From assembly GCF_014645375.1 (NCBI RefSeq), contig NZ_BMLT01000004.1:186001-250000 (forward strand): a stretch of DNA of 64,000 nucleotides, given 5' to 3'. This document shows, in pieces, positions 53,758 through 61,305 of this stretch. The stretch is from Marinobacterium nitratireducens. GTDB taxonomy: Bacteria > Pseudomonadota > Gammaproteobacteria > Pseudomonadales > Balneatricaceae. Both the position numbers and the translations under genes were made by a program. The notes under the pieces are model-generated. The model saw nothing but the letters and a program-made list of their open reading frames with translations. It had not been told where the DNA came from and ran no database searches. Numbering within the stretch: the stretch's first letter is position 1; the number at the start of each line of letters is the position of its first letter.

Positions 53758-53789
53758 CTTGCCTTTTGCATTCTAGAGCAAAAGGCAAG
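53758..53789. repeat. RAYT-terminus-like perfect palindrome
   Basis: CTTGCCTTTTGC at 53758-53769 is exactly complementary to GCAAAAGGCAAG at 53778-53789 (12-bp stem, 8-base loop). The arm sequence is that of the RAYT element ends in this window. It may double as a terminator for the periplasmic-protein gene on the minus strand. Confidence 0.75.
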
Positions 53790-53867
53790 ACATAACCCGG
53801 TTAGCCCTCGCGTTAACCCTGGCGCTTATCCGCATCCGACGTAGCGCCTTGCTAGATCCCAATGCCT

Positions 53868-54359
53868 TCACTCCGCCTTGGCGTCGGTCCCATGCTCAGA
53901 CAGCTGAGCTCCGAACCAGCGATGAATAGCTGTAATCAAATGAAGATCACTGGTTTCAAACGTGATTTCAGCGCCCGCCGGGAGCGCCGCATACGAAACC
54001 TTAATGTCTGAGGAGCCTGCTTGAAGAGCCCTGAGTCCGGGCATATCTGCGCCATGTAGCGTCGCAGGATCCGAATAATCGCCATGCTGAAACCGCTGGG
54101 CCTCATGCCTGAGATGCTGTTGAATGAGTGCAATCTGATCTTGGGCATCTGCGTCTTTCGCAATGACCCGTTGCACGCCTCCCGACTGGGTCATTTTGAA
54201 AATATGTAGAGTCTTTTTAATGTCAAAGGGCATCACACTATGTGCCATCTGATGCACATGTTCTTGTTTGGATTGGGAAAATACCGTCGAGCTGCCAACC
54301 AGCAGGAGGATGCCGACCACCTTGGAAAACCAGAATACGCCAGGCCTGTACAGGTTCAT
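53868..54359 (-). CDS. Exported hypothetical protein
   Basis: A 163-residue protein with an N-terminal signal or anchor (FSKVVGILLLVGSSTVFS). The mature part, VMPFDIKKTLHIFKMTQSGG then AQDQIALIQQHLRHEAQRFQHGDYSD and LHLITAIHRWFGAQLSEHGTDAKAE, belongs to a conserved family often mislabelled 'aspartate carbamoyltransferase' in databases; no such activity is supported. Several His residues (HVHQMAH, LHLITAIH) could bind metal. Function unknown, periplasmic. Confidence 0.72.
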   Translation of the reverse strand: MNLYRPGVFWFSKVVGILLLVGSSTVFSQSKQEHVHQMAHSVMPFDIKKTLHIFKMTQSGGVQRVIAKDADAQDQIALIQQHLRHEAQRFQHGDYSDPATLHGADMPGLRALQAGSSDIKVSYAALPAGAEITFETSDLHLITAIHRWFGAQLSEHGTDAKAE

Positions 54360-54401
54360 GAAATCACCCCTCTATTCCGGGGACAGTATACTTAACTCCA
54401 G

Positions 54402-54623
54402 CTAGACCTTTGCCCTCGGCCCGGGTCGTCCCGGGACCAGCACCTTATCGGTAATAGCTTCCAGGTGCCTAACGAAGCCGTCACCTCCCAAAGGTCTACC
54501 GGTTCTCGTATGCTGCTGTATCGCCTGCGTTTCTTCGACATTTCCAGAAGAGAGATAAGTGCCCCAATCACTCACCCGATCCAACATCGGCCTTACCCGT
54601 ACCAGACCGTCATCTTGAGTCAC
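54402..54623 (-). pseudogene. C-terminal remnant of a second Y1 (RAYT/IS200-like) transposase
   Basis: The frame encodes only a transposase tail: VSDWGTYL, then IQQHTRTGRPLGGDGFV and HLEAITDKVLVPGRPGP. Family knowledge: many REP-associated transposases end with ...RTGRPLGSEAF...LE..TGR.L.P.KPGPKPK. The HUH core with GNHYH is absent, and the frame ends abruptly at about 54623, five bases from the terminal repeat of the next element. It is therefore the stub left after insertion or deletion next to that element. Confidence 0.6.
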
Positions 54624-54627
54624 GGAC

Positions 54628-55577
54628 GGGGTCAGGTCTTGCCTTTTGCCTTACTGATAATCCGGCTTATCCGCGAGTAGTGCAGACCGAAATACTCGCC
54701 GAGTTCTTTCATACTGTACCGCCACTGGCATGCGCTTTTACTATCGCTTCATTCCGCGACGAAGTCATCTGGACGTAGTCATCGAGAGGTTTGGAAAGTG
54801 GCCGCCGCTGGGCCGATGGGATTTCGAGCAAGCGGTCTGCATCGTCAACTCGCTTTTGCATCTCATCGACAAACTGCTCGCTGCCAAGGTATACCTGATT
54901 GCGAAGCCGGCTCCAGGGCGAGGGTTGATGCTTGCCCTCTGCGACGAAACGCTCATAGCACGCTATCGCCCGGCCACGCTGATTGTCGAATACCAGTAGA
55001 ATCCCATCAGTGAAAAGCGCGTTCAGGTCAGGTTCGCAGCCGACTGTTGCCCGATAACTGCTCCAGGGCCATTCGACGGCACTGCGGACCATCTCAGCCC
55101 GAACAGGATTGAGCACGATATAGCGGGCCAGCTCCAGCAGATACGCTTCTTTCTCAACCAGAATCGCCTTGTAGCGCCCCTGTAAAAGATGACCTACCCG
55201 GCCATGCCGCCGGTTGAAGCTTTGTGTATAGACCCCATTGAGCTGCCGCATCCCGTGGCACAGATTGCCTTCCGGCGTCTCGATCAACAGATGGTAATGA
55301 TTGCCCATCAGGCAATAGGCATGGCATATCCAGTTGAACGTCTCACAGACGTCGTCAAGCACGCCGAGGAACAGCCGCCTGTCATCATCGCTCTCATAGA
55401 TCGCTTCGCGCCTGTTACCCCGAGAGGTCACGTGGTACAGCGCACCCGCGAACTCCAATCGTAACGGTCTGGCCATCCTTGGCTCCTTACCGGGTCAAGA
55501 CTAACGAGTATAGGACTCAAACGAATGCTCAGAGCACCGAGCCGATAAACTGGGGGCAAAAGGCAAGACCTGACCCC
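54628..55577 (-). mobile_element. REP-associated (Y1/IS200-like) transposon, near complete
   Basis: A 950-bp unit bounded by inverted terminal repeats: GGGTCAGGTCTTGCCTTTTG-type at 54628-54650 and GGCAAAAGGCAAGACCTGAC-type at 55555-55577 (23 bp each). It contains one transposase gene on the minus strand. The left terminal repeat overlaps the transposase's own 3' end (its last codons and stop). About 80 non-coding bases lie between the transposase start and the right repeat. Two solo repeats (52649-52700, 53758-53789) and a truncated copy (55583-55984) share these ends. Confidence 0.8.
54632..55476 (-). pseudogene. RAYT transposase with a frameshift before its C-terminal helix
   Basis: The 255-residue frame from 55476 is a Y1_Tnp/HUH transposase: ARPLRLEFAGALYHVTSRGN, the metal motif GNHYHLL (His-x-His), FNRRHGRVGHLLQGRYK, and YIVLNPVRAEMV, where Tyr is the likely nucleophile. 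It stops at 54709. Reading on in the next frame from 54712 gives MKELGEYFGLHYSRISRIIS ending at 54632, the C-terminal helix-turn-helix seen in RAYT relatives. A one-base deletion near 54712 (GGTACAGTATG in place of expected GGTTACAGTATG) would explain the break. Residual activity without the helix is uncertain. Confidence 0.7.
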
Positions 55578-55582
55578 GTTGG

Positions 55583-55882
55583 GTCCTGTAAAAGATGACC
55601 TACCCGGCCATGCCGCCGGTTGAAGCTTTGTGTATAGACCCCATTGAGCTGCCGCATCCCGTGGCACAGATTGCCTTCCGGCGTCTCGATCAACAGATGG
55701 TAATGATTGCCCATCAGGCAATAGGCATGGCATATCCAGTTGAACGTCTCACAGACGTCGTCTAGCACACCAAGGAACAGCCGCCTGTCGTCATCGCTCT
55801 CATAGATCGATTCGCGCCTGTTACCCCGAGAGGTCACGTGGTACAGCGCACCCGCGAACTCCAACCGTAACGGTCTGGCCAT
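55583..55882 (-). pseudogene. 3'-truncated second copy of the RAYT transposase
   Basis: Bases 55588-55900 repeat the 5' third of the intact copy (55175-55490) almost exactly; one difference is TCTAGCACACC versus TCAAGCACGCC. The frame encodes ~100 residues (to GRVGHLL) and then reads into foreign sequence. The tail, right terminal repeat and the 5' non-coding part are at 55883-55984. The C-terminal two thirds are missing. It must have been cut by the arrival or rearrangement of the neighbouring unit. Confidence 0.8.
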
Positions 55883-55984
55883 CCTTGGCTCCTTACCGGG
55901 AATTGATTATCGAGTATAAGATTCATACGAAGCCTCAGCGAATCGAGCCGACAGGCTGGGGGGCAAAAGGCAAGACCTGACCCC
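55883..55984. repeat. Right end of the truncated RAYT copy
   Basis: About 80 bases of non-coding sequence homologous to 55478-55554, ending with the 23-bp terminal repeat at 55962-55984 (GCAAAAGGCAAGACCTG core). It shows that the truncated copy once had the same right end as the intact one. Confidence 0.75.
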
Positions 55985-56204
55985 TTTAGCCTGCGGCAGT
56001 GATAATCATTAAAAAAATAGTAGGAATATGAATGGTCATATGGCCGCCATAGTGAATTGAATAGGGTATAATACTTCACGCTTGAATACTTCAATTCGTC
56101 TAAACTTCATATGATTAACTTAAGTTAATCTTGCAAAAGTCGGCAATGGGTTAGCCCTTAAATTCAGTTCAATTGCTTATTTATTCGCCGCTATATTGAT
56201 TAAA
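55985..56204. other. AT-rich spacer at the end of the cassette array
   Basis: 220 bases, AT-rich, between the truncated RAYT and the first attC-like site. No gene is supported on either strand. It contains runs such as TTAATCTTAAGTTAAT-like palindromes at about 56113-56128. It could be the decayed remnant of one more cassette. Confidence 0.35.
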
Positions 56205-56282
56205 GCATAACGTTGCCAACAGCGGCCGAGCGTAGCGAGGTCCAGCGCACGAAGTGCGCGATGCTGCTTGGCCTTGTTAGTG
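56205..56282 (-). repeat. attC-like site after abiV
   Basis: Read on the minus strand from CACTAAC (56276-56282) to GTTATGC (56205-56211). The arms CAAGGCCAAGCAG...CCGCTG and an inner GCGCACTTCGTGCGC stem form the palindrome. The R''-type CACTAAC starts three bases past the stop of the abiV frame. Confidence 0.8.
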
Positions 56283-56283
56283 A

Positions 56284-56953
56284 TCATACATCCACACCTA
56301 AAAAGTCCTTGAACGCTATTTCCCCCTCGGTAATATAATCTTTATCTTTCATTTCTCTGAACCAATTTAACAGCGCTTGGTTTTGAATAGACTGAGGCTG
56401 ATTCTTTACAGGGAGCATATGCTTTATCCAAAGCGAAATATGCTCTTCGACACAATTCTGCTTTCTTGAGAATATATCAGCTGTTCTTAGTATCCCCGCA
56501 GCAAGGTCTTTATCTACTACTTCTTCGGGGGAAGACCAGTGGGCAGAACCCAAACAGTCTGTATATAGCGCCACCTGCTTCAATTGATCCAAGATCGTTG
56601 GATGATCTTGGATCAGCAACCTTTGAAAGATCGCTTAAACTCTTAGCCCCTTCAAGCATCATATCGACTGCAATCCAATGCGTATTCTTGTCTTTATGGG
56701 ATCTGTACTTTCTCCAGCCCTCCTTGAGTTCTTTGCCATCATGTGCTAATGAAAGTGACCGAAGGATAAAGGCCTTTCCTGACTCCTCAATCGAAAGAAT
56801 CGCCAGGGCAAGAGCGCTTGGATATCTAGCGCTTTCGAAAAGCATCTTGGCATCCTCGTAGAGCCTTCTAGAGTTCTTAATGGCAACATTAATTCCAGAT
56901 GCAACTTGGGATGCATTTAATCTGCCTTTGTATTGCTTTAAACCTTTGGTCAT
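56284..56953 (-). pseudogene. abiV: AbiV family abortive-infection protein, frameshifted
   Basis: The first frame (ATG 56953) encodes the AbiV start: GINVAIKNSRRLYEDAKMLF, RYPSALALAILSIEESGKAF, KYRSHKDKNTHW and MMLEGAKSLSDL. Its C-terminal half is in another frame (down to 56284): LDQLKQVALYTDCLGSAHWS, IFSRKQ, ISLWIKHML. The two join by a one-base shift near 56600-56630. AbiV proteins block phage growth by halting translation. As read, the product would be truncated; programmed frameshifting or a sequencing error are alternatives. It is a cassette: its 5' TTAGTG and 3' CACTAAC match. Confidence 0.72.
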
Positions 56954-56972
56954 TTTTATTCTCAAGCTTGGA

Positions 56973-57055
56973 CACTAACGCCTAATTTAGGGGCCTGAGC
57001 TGCGTAGCAGTGAAGGCCCAGCCCGCTTGCGGGCGACTACAATCTCTTGTTATGG
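56973..57055 (-). repeat. attC-like site between the 57.0-kb gene and abiV
   Basis: Minus strand from CCATAAC (57049-57055) to GTTAGTG (56973-56979); the first overlaps the stop codon of the upstream gene. Inner stem CCCGCAAGCGGG-like, outer arms GGGCCTTCA...GGCCCC. GTTAGTG is the 5' end of the abiV cassette. Confidence 0.8.
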
Positions 57056-57625
57056 GCATATTATTTGATACATACCTGTTTTTTCTAAAAAACCAGTTCC
57101 TATCAGGTATGGCCTATGATACCCAGCTTTGGAATTTTCTTCTTTGTTTGGATCTATAAGCATTATGCACTTATGGGCAGGATGCTCACCGCGATTAAAA
57201 AGGAGGTCTGCATGTGCCTCCGCAGTACAATCTAAAATTGTACCATCAGTCAGTGTTAACCAAACATGGGCTTTAATATCTCCACCCATGCTCGGATTTT
57301 TAAGCTCTCTCTCAATAGAATCTTTAGACATTTCACAGTAAACGTAATCATCCCAAAATCGATCACCAACCGTAATGAAACTATCAAGATTCATGTCATT
57401 CTTCAGATGATGCTGTAGAATCAAATGAACAGGCGTACATTTACTAGCCAGATCGGATGATGTTTGATAGCCATAATGATATAACGCATCACCACATAAT
57501 TGAAAAATATCCTGCATCATTCTACTTTCAATTTTATCACCTAGAGGCAATGGGCATTTTTCAATTTCCAGACCCAAACTAAGGGTATAATTAACCGCTT
57601 CTGTCAATCTATCTTTATAACTCAA
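57050..57625 (-). CDS. Hypothetical cassette protein, 191 residues
   Basis: An AT-rich gene with normal-looking protein sequence (SYKDRLTEAVNYTLSLGLEI; HVWLTLTDGTILDCTAEAHA; GYHRPYLIGTGFLEKTG). The middle part has a strand-like segment around HVWLTLTDG.ILD.T, often seen in transglutaminase-like or peptidase folds, but no catalytic set is identified. Its stop lies inside the attC core, as in other cassettes. No function is assigned. Confidence 0.7.
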   Translation of the reverse strand: MSYKDRLTEAVNYTLSLGLEIEKCPLPLGDKIESRMMQDIFQLCGDALYHYGYQTSSDLASKCTPVHLILQHHLKNDMNLDSFITVGDRFWDDYVYCEMSKDSIERELKNPSMGGDIKAHVWLTLTDGTILDCTAEAHADLLFNRGEHPAHKCIMLIDPNKEENSKAGYHRPYLIGTGFLEKTGMYQIICP

Positions 57626-57669
57626 TTTTTAAATTCTTTTTCTTAGGGCAACATTCTGAAATCAAAAAC

Positions 57670-57742
57670 CTATAACGTCCGCGTAATGGGCTGGTTTGGA
57701 GCGCCAGCGGAAAACCAGTCCCAATGGATGCGCTTGTTAAAT
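57670..57742 (-). repeat. attC-like site after the GIY-YIG cassette
   Basis: Minus strand from ATTTAAC (57736-57742, a perfect RYYYAAC) to GTTATAG (57670-57676). The arms AAGCGCATCC...GCGGACG and inner CCAGTC...CCAGCC-type pairing form the stem. It ends 34 bases before the start of the 191-residue gene and follows the GIY-YIG stop by about 75 bases, longer than in the other cassettes. Confidence 0.75.
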
Positions 57743-57814
57743 TTCTGCGATTTGTATAAAAACCAAACATCATTAAACGTTAGTTTCCAATGCTTTTCCT
57801 ATTACACATTAATT

Positions 57815-58225
57815 CTATCCAGGTAGACTCGTGACTCTGACGTAGTCAATATTGAGATAATCCCAGCCTTCTTCAATCAACTCACGAAGTGCGTGCAGAT
57901 ATACGTCAGCCAAATCATGACCGCCAAAATGTTGGTGAGGCGTTTCTAGGTCTAATGCAGCGCTATCTGGAACCAAGTGGAAAAATTCACGCCTGGGATT
58001 TACTCGGTGCCCTCTCATGACTTCATGAGCCGCGTCTTCTGCCAACTTCATATTTGGCACATGCCACACATATTGAAAGTACATGGGCATTGCGGTACCT
58101 GATGAGTGTAATTGTTTTACCCTTGCGACAGGGTTGACCGAAAGCCCTATCTTAATTTCATTCGGGTTTGTGCTATTAACAAGAATGTAAATATACCCCG
58201 GCCCTTTAGGTGACTTTCCAGCCAT
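57815..58225 (-). CDS. GIY-YIG (T5orf172/MUG113-type) nuclease-like protein
   Basis: A 136-residue protein whose N-terminal part reads GYIYILVNSTNPNEIKIGLSVNPVARVKQLHSSG, shown here only as family signature: GYIYIL followed by IKIGLS and R..QL. This is the T5orf172/MUG113 version of the GIY-YIG nuclease fold. The catalytic Arg/Glu (VKQLHSSG and EDAAHEVM) appear to be present. A putative DNA endonuclease, with possible phage-defence or mobile-element roles. A cassette gene; low G+C. Confidence 0.72.
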   Translation of the reverse strand: MAGKSPKGPGYIYILVNSTNPNEIKIGLSVNPVARVKQLHSSGTAMPMYFQYVWHVPNMKLAEDAAHEVMRGHRVNPRREFFHLVPDSAALDLETPHQHFGGHDLADVYLHALRELIEEGWDYLNIDYVRVTSLPG

Positions 58226-58300
58226 AAAATCAAACCTCTATATATGTGCCATTAAAAGCATATGGGATTTAAAAACATCCCTCTATCGATGCTGATTGAA

Positions 58301-58390
58301 ATTGAACGCCGCGTTAATGGGCCAAAAAAAGCCGCAGGCTTTTGGAGGTCCGAGCCAGCTTGCTGGCTGAAGTTGAACGATTTGTTAGCG
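58301..58390 (-). repeat. attC-like site after the interrupted cassette gene
   Basis: Minus strand from CGCTAAC (58384-58390, overlapping the stop codon) to GTTCAAT (58301-58307). Arms AAATCGTTCAACTTCAGCCAGC and GGCCCATTAACGCGGC pair in part. GTTCAAT is one base off GTTAAAT, the complement of the next cassette's ATTTAAC. Confidence 0.75.
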
Positions 58391-59203
58391 GTTTTGACGT
58401 AATTCATAGTATTCTTCATCTGATATTTCTTTATCGTCATACTCGAATTGGTCGTTTACAACGATTTTAGGCAATACGCTTTCAACTCTATGTTTGGGGG
58501 CAACCAACAATGAGTTCGGAATGAAAATGTGCTTTATAAGGGGCTTTTCTTCCCACTCTTTTTTGATGTACATCTCACCAGGAATGCAGAAGTACCATGG
58601 TTGAGTGCCGAAAGCTGCAAACTGAATATTTACTATATCTTGAATTAAATGAATAGCTTCGAGAGCAAGATCCTTGTCGTTATGATCTGTTTCTGGGTTG
58701 AAATGAATAGCATGATTTCTTTTTTCGTTTAGATCTCTAAATTTATCTGCCGCTTCAGGTAGCAACTCTCCCCAAGACTCTAATGCGTCAATAGCCAAGG
58801 GCCAATAGTCAAACGATTGCTTGCGATACAGCTTTTTATATTCAGGTGCGTCTTTATGGTAGTCGCGGAGAAGTTACACCATATGATTTAATATCCGCTC
58901 TCCTAGAGCGCACGCTCCAGTTAATGCGGGATAGTAGCTTCCTACCACATAAGAATTTCTGATTTGCTCTAGGAACTTATTGTGGAAGGCTGCCACCGAA
59001 AAAGGTTTGAACTTGAGGTCAACAAAGTTATTTACTTTTATATCAAGGTTTTGCTCACCGAATTGGGCTGCAAGTCCCTTGATGGTATTTTCCCTATTTT
59101 GGGCATGCAACTCTTTAACTTTATCTTCCCATTGCTCTTGTATGGGCTCTAAGCTGCTTGCTCGAGAATCGAAGTCAAACGAAAAAATTCGGTATCGCTT
59201 CAT
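58385..59203 (-). pseudogene. Hypothetical cassette gene with an in-frame stop
   Basis: Two frames in the same phase, 58874-59203 and the one ending at 58385, are separated only by a TAA at 58874-58876. Read through, they form a 272-residue protein: IFSFDFDSRASSLEPIQEQW, ALTGACALGERILNHMV, stop, LLRDYHKDAPEYKKLYRKQS, ALESWGELLPEAADKF, RDLNEKRNHAIHFNPETD. The continuity of sequence style across the stop suggests one gene with a recent nonsense mutation. The family is one of conserved hypothetical proteins that share GERILNHL and RN.AIHF; no function is known. Confidence 0.65.
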
Positions 59204-59216
59204 AGCTTCCTTGTAC

Positions 59217-59302
59217 CGCTAACGTGGCGTTAAAGGGCCGAAAAAGCGTAGCTTTTAAGGTCCCAGTGAGCAAAGCGAACGGTTTTGAACGCTTTGTTAG
59301 AA
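59217..59302 (-). repeat. attC-like site after the 59.3-kb cassette
   Basis: Minus strand from TTCTAAC (59296-59302) to GTTAGCG (59217-59223). Long arms AAAGCGTTCAAAACCG and GGCCCTTTAACGCCAC. The GTTAGCG is exactly complementary to the CGCTAAC that ends the following cassette. Confidence 0.85.
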
Positions 59303-59304
59303 AC

Positions 59305-59664
59305 TCACTTCTCAAACTGCCTAAAGCAAAGGTTTTTGCTACGTTCGCACATAAACCAATTTATTGACTTTCCAGATATACGAAGATCGAATTTCTGACC
59401 GTTTTGTCTAATATCTAATTTGTCTTTGTTTTCAATTAGATACGCACGAGGCACACGGATATAGTGGAAATCTTCAGCTTTATCCTTGTTCTGTAGCAAA
59501 AAGGCTATGGTCCTACCTTTATCGCCATCAAGATAGCTAATAGGACAAGTAAAATACCATATATCACAATCATAAAAGTATTTCGATGATTTTATATAGT
59601 CATGCCTGTCTTCAGGATAATTCTTCTTGAGCCAATTCAGTGCCAAATTTCTAGTGTCAGACAT
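59305..59664 (-). CDS. Hypothetical cassette protein, 119 residues
   Basis: A small AT-rich gene: ALNWLKKNYPEDRHDYIKSS, YFYDCDIWYFTCPISYLDGD, FLLQNKDKAEDFHYIRVPRA and a C-terminus with NGQKFDLRISGK. The mixture of strands and basic residues resembles a small nucleic-acid-binding fold, but no family is recognised. Its stop is two bases from the TTCTAAC attC end. 5' TTAGAA and 3' TTCTAAC match, so this is a complete cassette. Confidence 0.7.
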   Translation of the reverse strand: MSDTRNLALNWLKKNYPEDRHDYIKSSKYFYDCDIWYFTCPISYLDGDKGRTIAFLLQNKDKAEDFHYIRVPRAYLIENKDKLDIRQNGQKFDLRISGKSINWFMCERSKNLCFRQFEK

Positions 59665-59680
59665 ATGATTAATCCATAAT

Positions 59681-59766
59681 TTCTAACAGTCTGTTAATGA
59701 GGCCTTCGGCCTCATAATAATTATTAGAAGGTATACCTTTTACGTCACTTACGCTAAACGTTAGCG
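59681..59766 (-). repeat. attC-like site at the 5' edge of the array
   Basis: Minus strand from CGCTAAC (59760-59766) to GTTAGAA (59681-59687), with the inner stem GAGGCCGAAGGCCTC. It could be the attC of one more cassette whose gene is lost or lies unrecognised at 59767-59980, or a modified attI. No intI gene is nearby. Confidence 0.65.
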
Positions 59767-59980
59767 ATATGTAACGTATTGACTATAATTAGAAAAACAA
59801 ACCAGCCCCGAATTCGAATGCGTATTAGAAGGTACTTTACCTCGACGCCGTCCCAACCAAAGGCTATAAGTATAGATTCTTCTGAACATTTCACGGACGA
59901 GGTGTTGAAGATGGCGAAGTATCCCTTCACCGTCACAAGAGACAGAAATGGCAAACAAATCACTAAGCCTTTTTACTTAT
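59767..59980. other. Spacer between cassette array and sulfotransferase
   Basis: About 210 bases, AT-rich. Short frames on both strands overlap: one on the minus strand ends inside the attC core at 59754-59756 and so mimics a cassette gene, but its sequence (mostly hydrophobic, MICLPFLSLVTVKGY) is not protein-family-like. No gene is claimed. Confidence 0.3.
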
Positions 59981-60631
59981 TCACCCACTATACCCAAACA
60001 CCGCCTCGGCCCCATTTTCAATAATCTTATTGATAATACCCTTGGTCGCTTCCGTATCGTTTACCTGCGGAAAATCCGTATCAGGCACAGGCATCTCCAG
60101 GAACTCACAAAGAGGCCCCCAGCCGTCCTTCACCTCAAACACCAGCAGCCTCGATGCCGGAATGGATGCCCGCACTTCCGCAATATGCTCGTTGAAGCGG
60201 CGGATCAGGTGCTCCTTATCGTGCATTCGGTCCTGAAGGTAATCGTTGATGGTCGCCTGGATGAACTCGCCCATCTCGACGGTCCTTAGGTACTCGATCC
60301 AATGGGGCGCAAAGATCGTTTCCTGGGTGGACTCGAACCAGCGCTCGGGATCGCGGACGGTCAGGACGACCTTGGCATCGGGGTAGTAGTCCGCGAGCGC
60401 CTTGTAGCTGGTGCTGGCCGGAAAGTCGACGGTGGACGCGAAGCCGTCGAAGATCGAGTCCCAGTCGGGATGACCCTTGGCCGCATCGGTCCACTTCTGC
60501 CAGTGCTCGGGCCCTCGCGGCAGGCACTCGACCATATGGTAGCAGGGGCCCAGGCCCAGCTGCTCCAGTGCGGCCTTCATGCTCATGGTTCCCGTACGTC
60601 CGAAACCTGCACCTATCACCTTTAGTGTCAT
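59981..60631 (-). CDS. Sulfotransferase family protein
   Basis: A 216-residue P-loop sulfotransferase-like protein: VIGAGFGRTGTMSMKAALEQL contains the PAPS 5'-phosphosulfate loop (GRTGT), AKVVLTVRDPERWFEST the 3'-phosphate-binding segment (VRDPxxW), and FEVKDGWGPLCEFLEMPVPD the C-terminal family motif. Such proteins are widely annotated sulfotransferases of unknown acceptor. GGAGATAACA precedes the ATG. High G+C again, so it lies outside the cassette array. Confidence 0.83.
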   Translation of the reverse strand: MTLKVIGAGFGRTGTMSMKAALEQLGLGPCYHMVECLPRGPEHWQKWTDAAKGHPDWDSIFDGFASTVDFPASTSYKALADYYPDAKVVLTVRDPERWFESTQETIFAPHWIEYLRTVEMGEFIQATINDYLQDRMHDKEHLIRRFNEHIAEVRASIPASRLLVFEVKDGWGPLCEFLEMPVPDTDFPQVNDTEATKGIINKIIENGAEAVFGYSG

Positions 60632-61305
60632 TGTTATCTCCTAACAGGTTCTTGAAAACCTATCTGCGTTGCCGAATGCTGCGTCAAGAACAGGCTCAAA
60701 ATGCTCATTTAGTGTACTAAACTGCGCGTTTTCGCCTGTTTTTTCCTTGCCTCGACGGCCTCGAAAACGCTTTTCAACATCCTGTTAAGGTCGTATTTGA
60801 CCAAAGCGCTTGATTAAGGCTGCAACGCATTTATCTGGCATGCCGCGACCTACAGGCGGAAAGCCCGGCGCCAAGATTGAGCGTAGTGCGTGAAACGGGC
60901 TTTCGCTTCGCCCGCGGAGCGGGCTCCTACAGGAATCCGGACCGGTGTCTGCACCCGATCACCGGAACCAGGCACGCTACCGCCCATCCGTGCGGTCCTG
61001 CGGAAAGCCGATAACAAAGGATAGCGTTCAGGAATGACTATGGAGGCAAAGAAGGCGCCCGCCCTGCCCTGTCAGGGCCGATGGACGAAAAGGACGGAAA
61101 GAACGACGGGCAGCTTTATGTTCGACAAACATCAGGTCGACACTGCGGTTCCGGTCCTTGGTGGGGGATGCATTCCTTGCACGATAGCCGCTGCCGGAAA
61201 GAGTAACGGCGATTGGCTGCGGGGTAAACCTTTATGGGGGATGAATGGAAGCGGTTAGGCGTGAGGGGTAAGGCGTTAGGTATTTATCATCAGTGTCCGA
61301 AACAC
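60632..61305. other. Repeat-rich intergenic region
   Basis: Nearly 700 bases without a supported gene. It contains a palindromic-looking block at ~60700-60790 (CATTTAGTGTACTAAACTGC, CCTTGCCTCGACGGCC), a REP-like GCGGAGCGGGCTCCTACAGG at ~60905-60930 and an imperfect heptamer-like stretch GCGTTAGGC...GGCGTTAGG near 61256-61280. A 74-codon frame at 61034-61258 is not convincing: it lacks a family and crosses the repeat-like end. Confidence 0.4.

Larger units (their letters stand above)
56205..59766 (-). mobile_element. Gene-cassette array with attC-like sites and no integrase in view (CALIN)
   Basis: Five genes on the minus strand, of lower G+C than the flanks, are each followed directly by a 70-90 bp imperfect palindrome beginning with an AAC-type and ending with a GTTA-type core. 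For each cassette the two ends match: TTAGTG/CACTAAC (abiV), TTAGCG/CGCTAAC (58.4-59.2 kb), TTAGAA/TTCTAAC (59.3 kb), with one to two mismatches in the other two. This is the expected structure of integron cassettes whose 5' end derives from their own attC. The cassette 5' side points to higher coordinates; no intI is in the window. Confidence 0.85.

Noticed and set aside
56205-59766. CRISPR array or group II intron at the palindromes
   Set aside because: The palindromes are separated by whole genes and show attC-type cores complementary to cassette starts, which explains them better.
59754-59963. 69-codon minus-strand frame ending in an attC core
   Set aside because: It mimics a cassette gene by its stop position, but the hydrophobic sequence is not family-like and a comparable frame lies on the other strand.
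61034-61258. 74-codon plus-strand frame before the long repeat
   Set aside because: No family; its end crosses heptamer-like repeat sequence.
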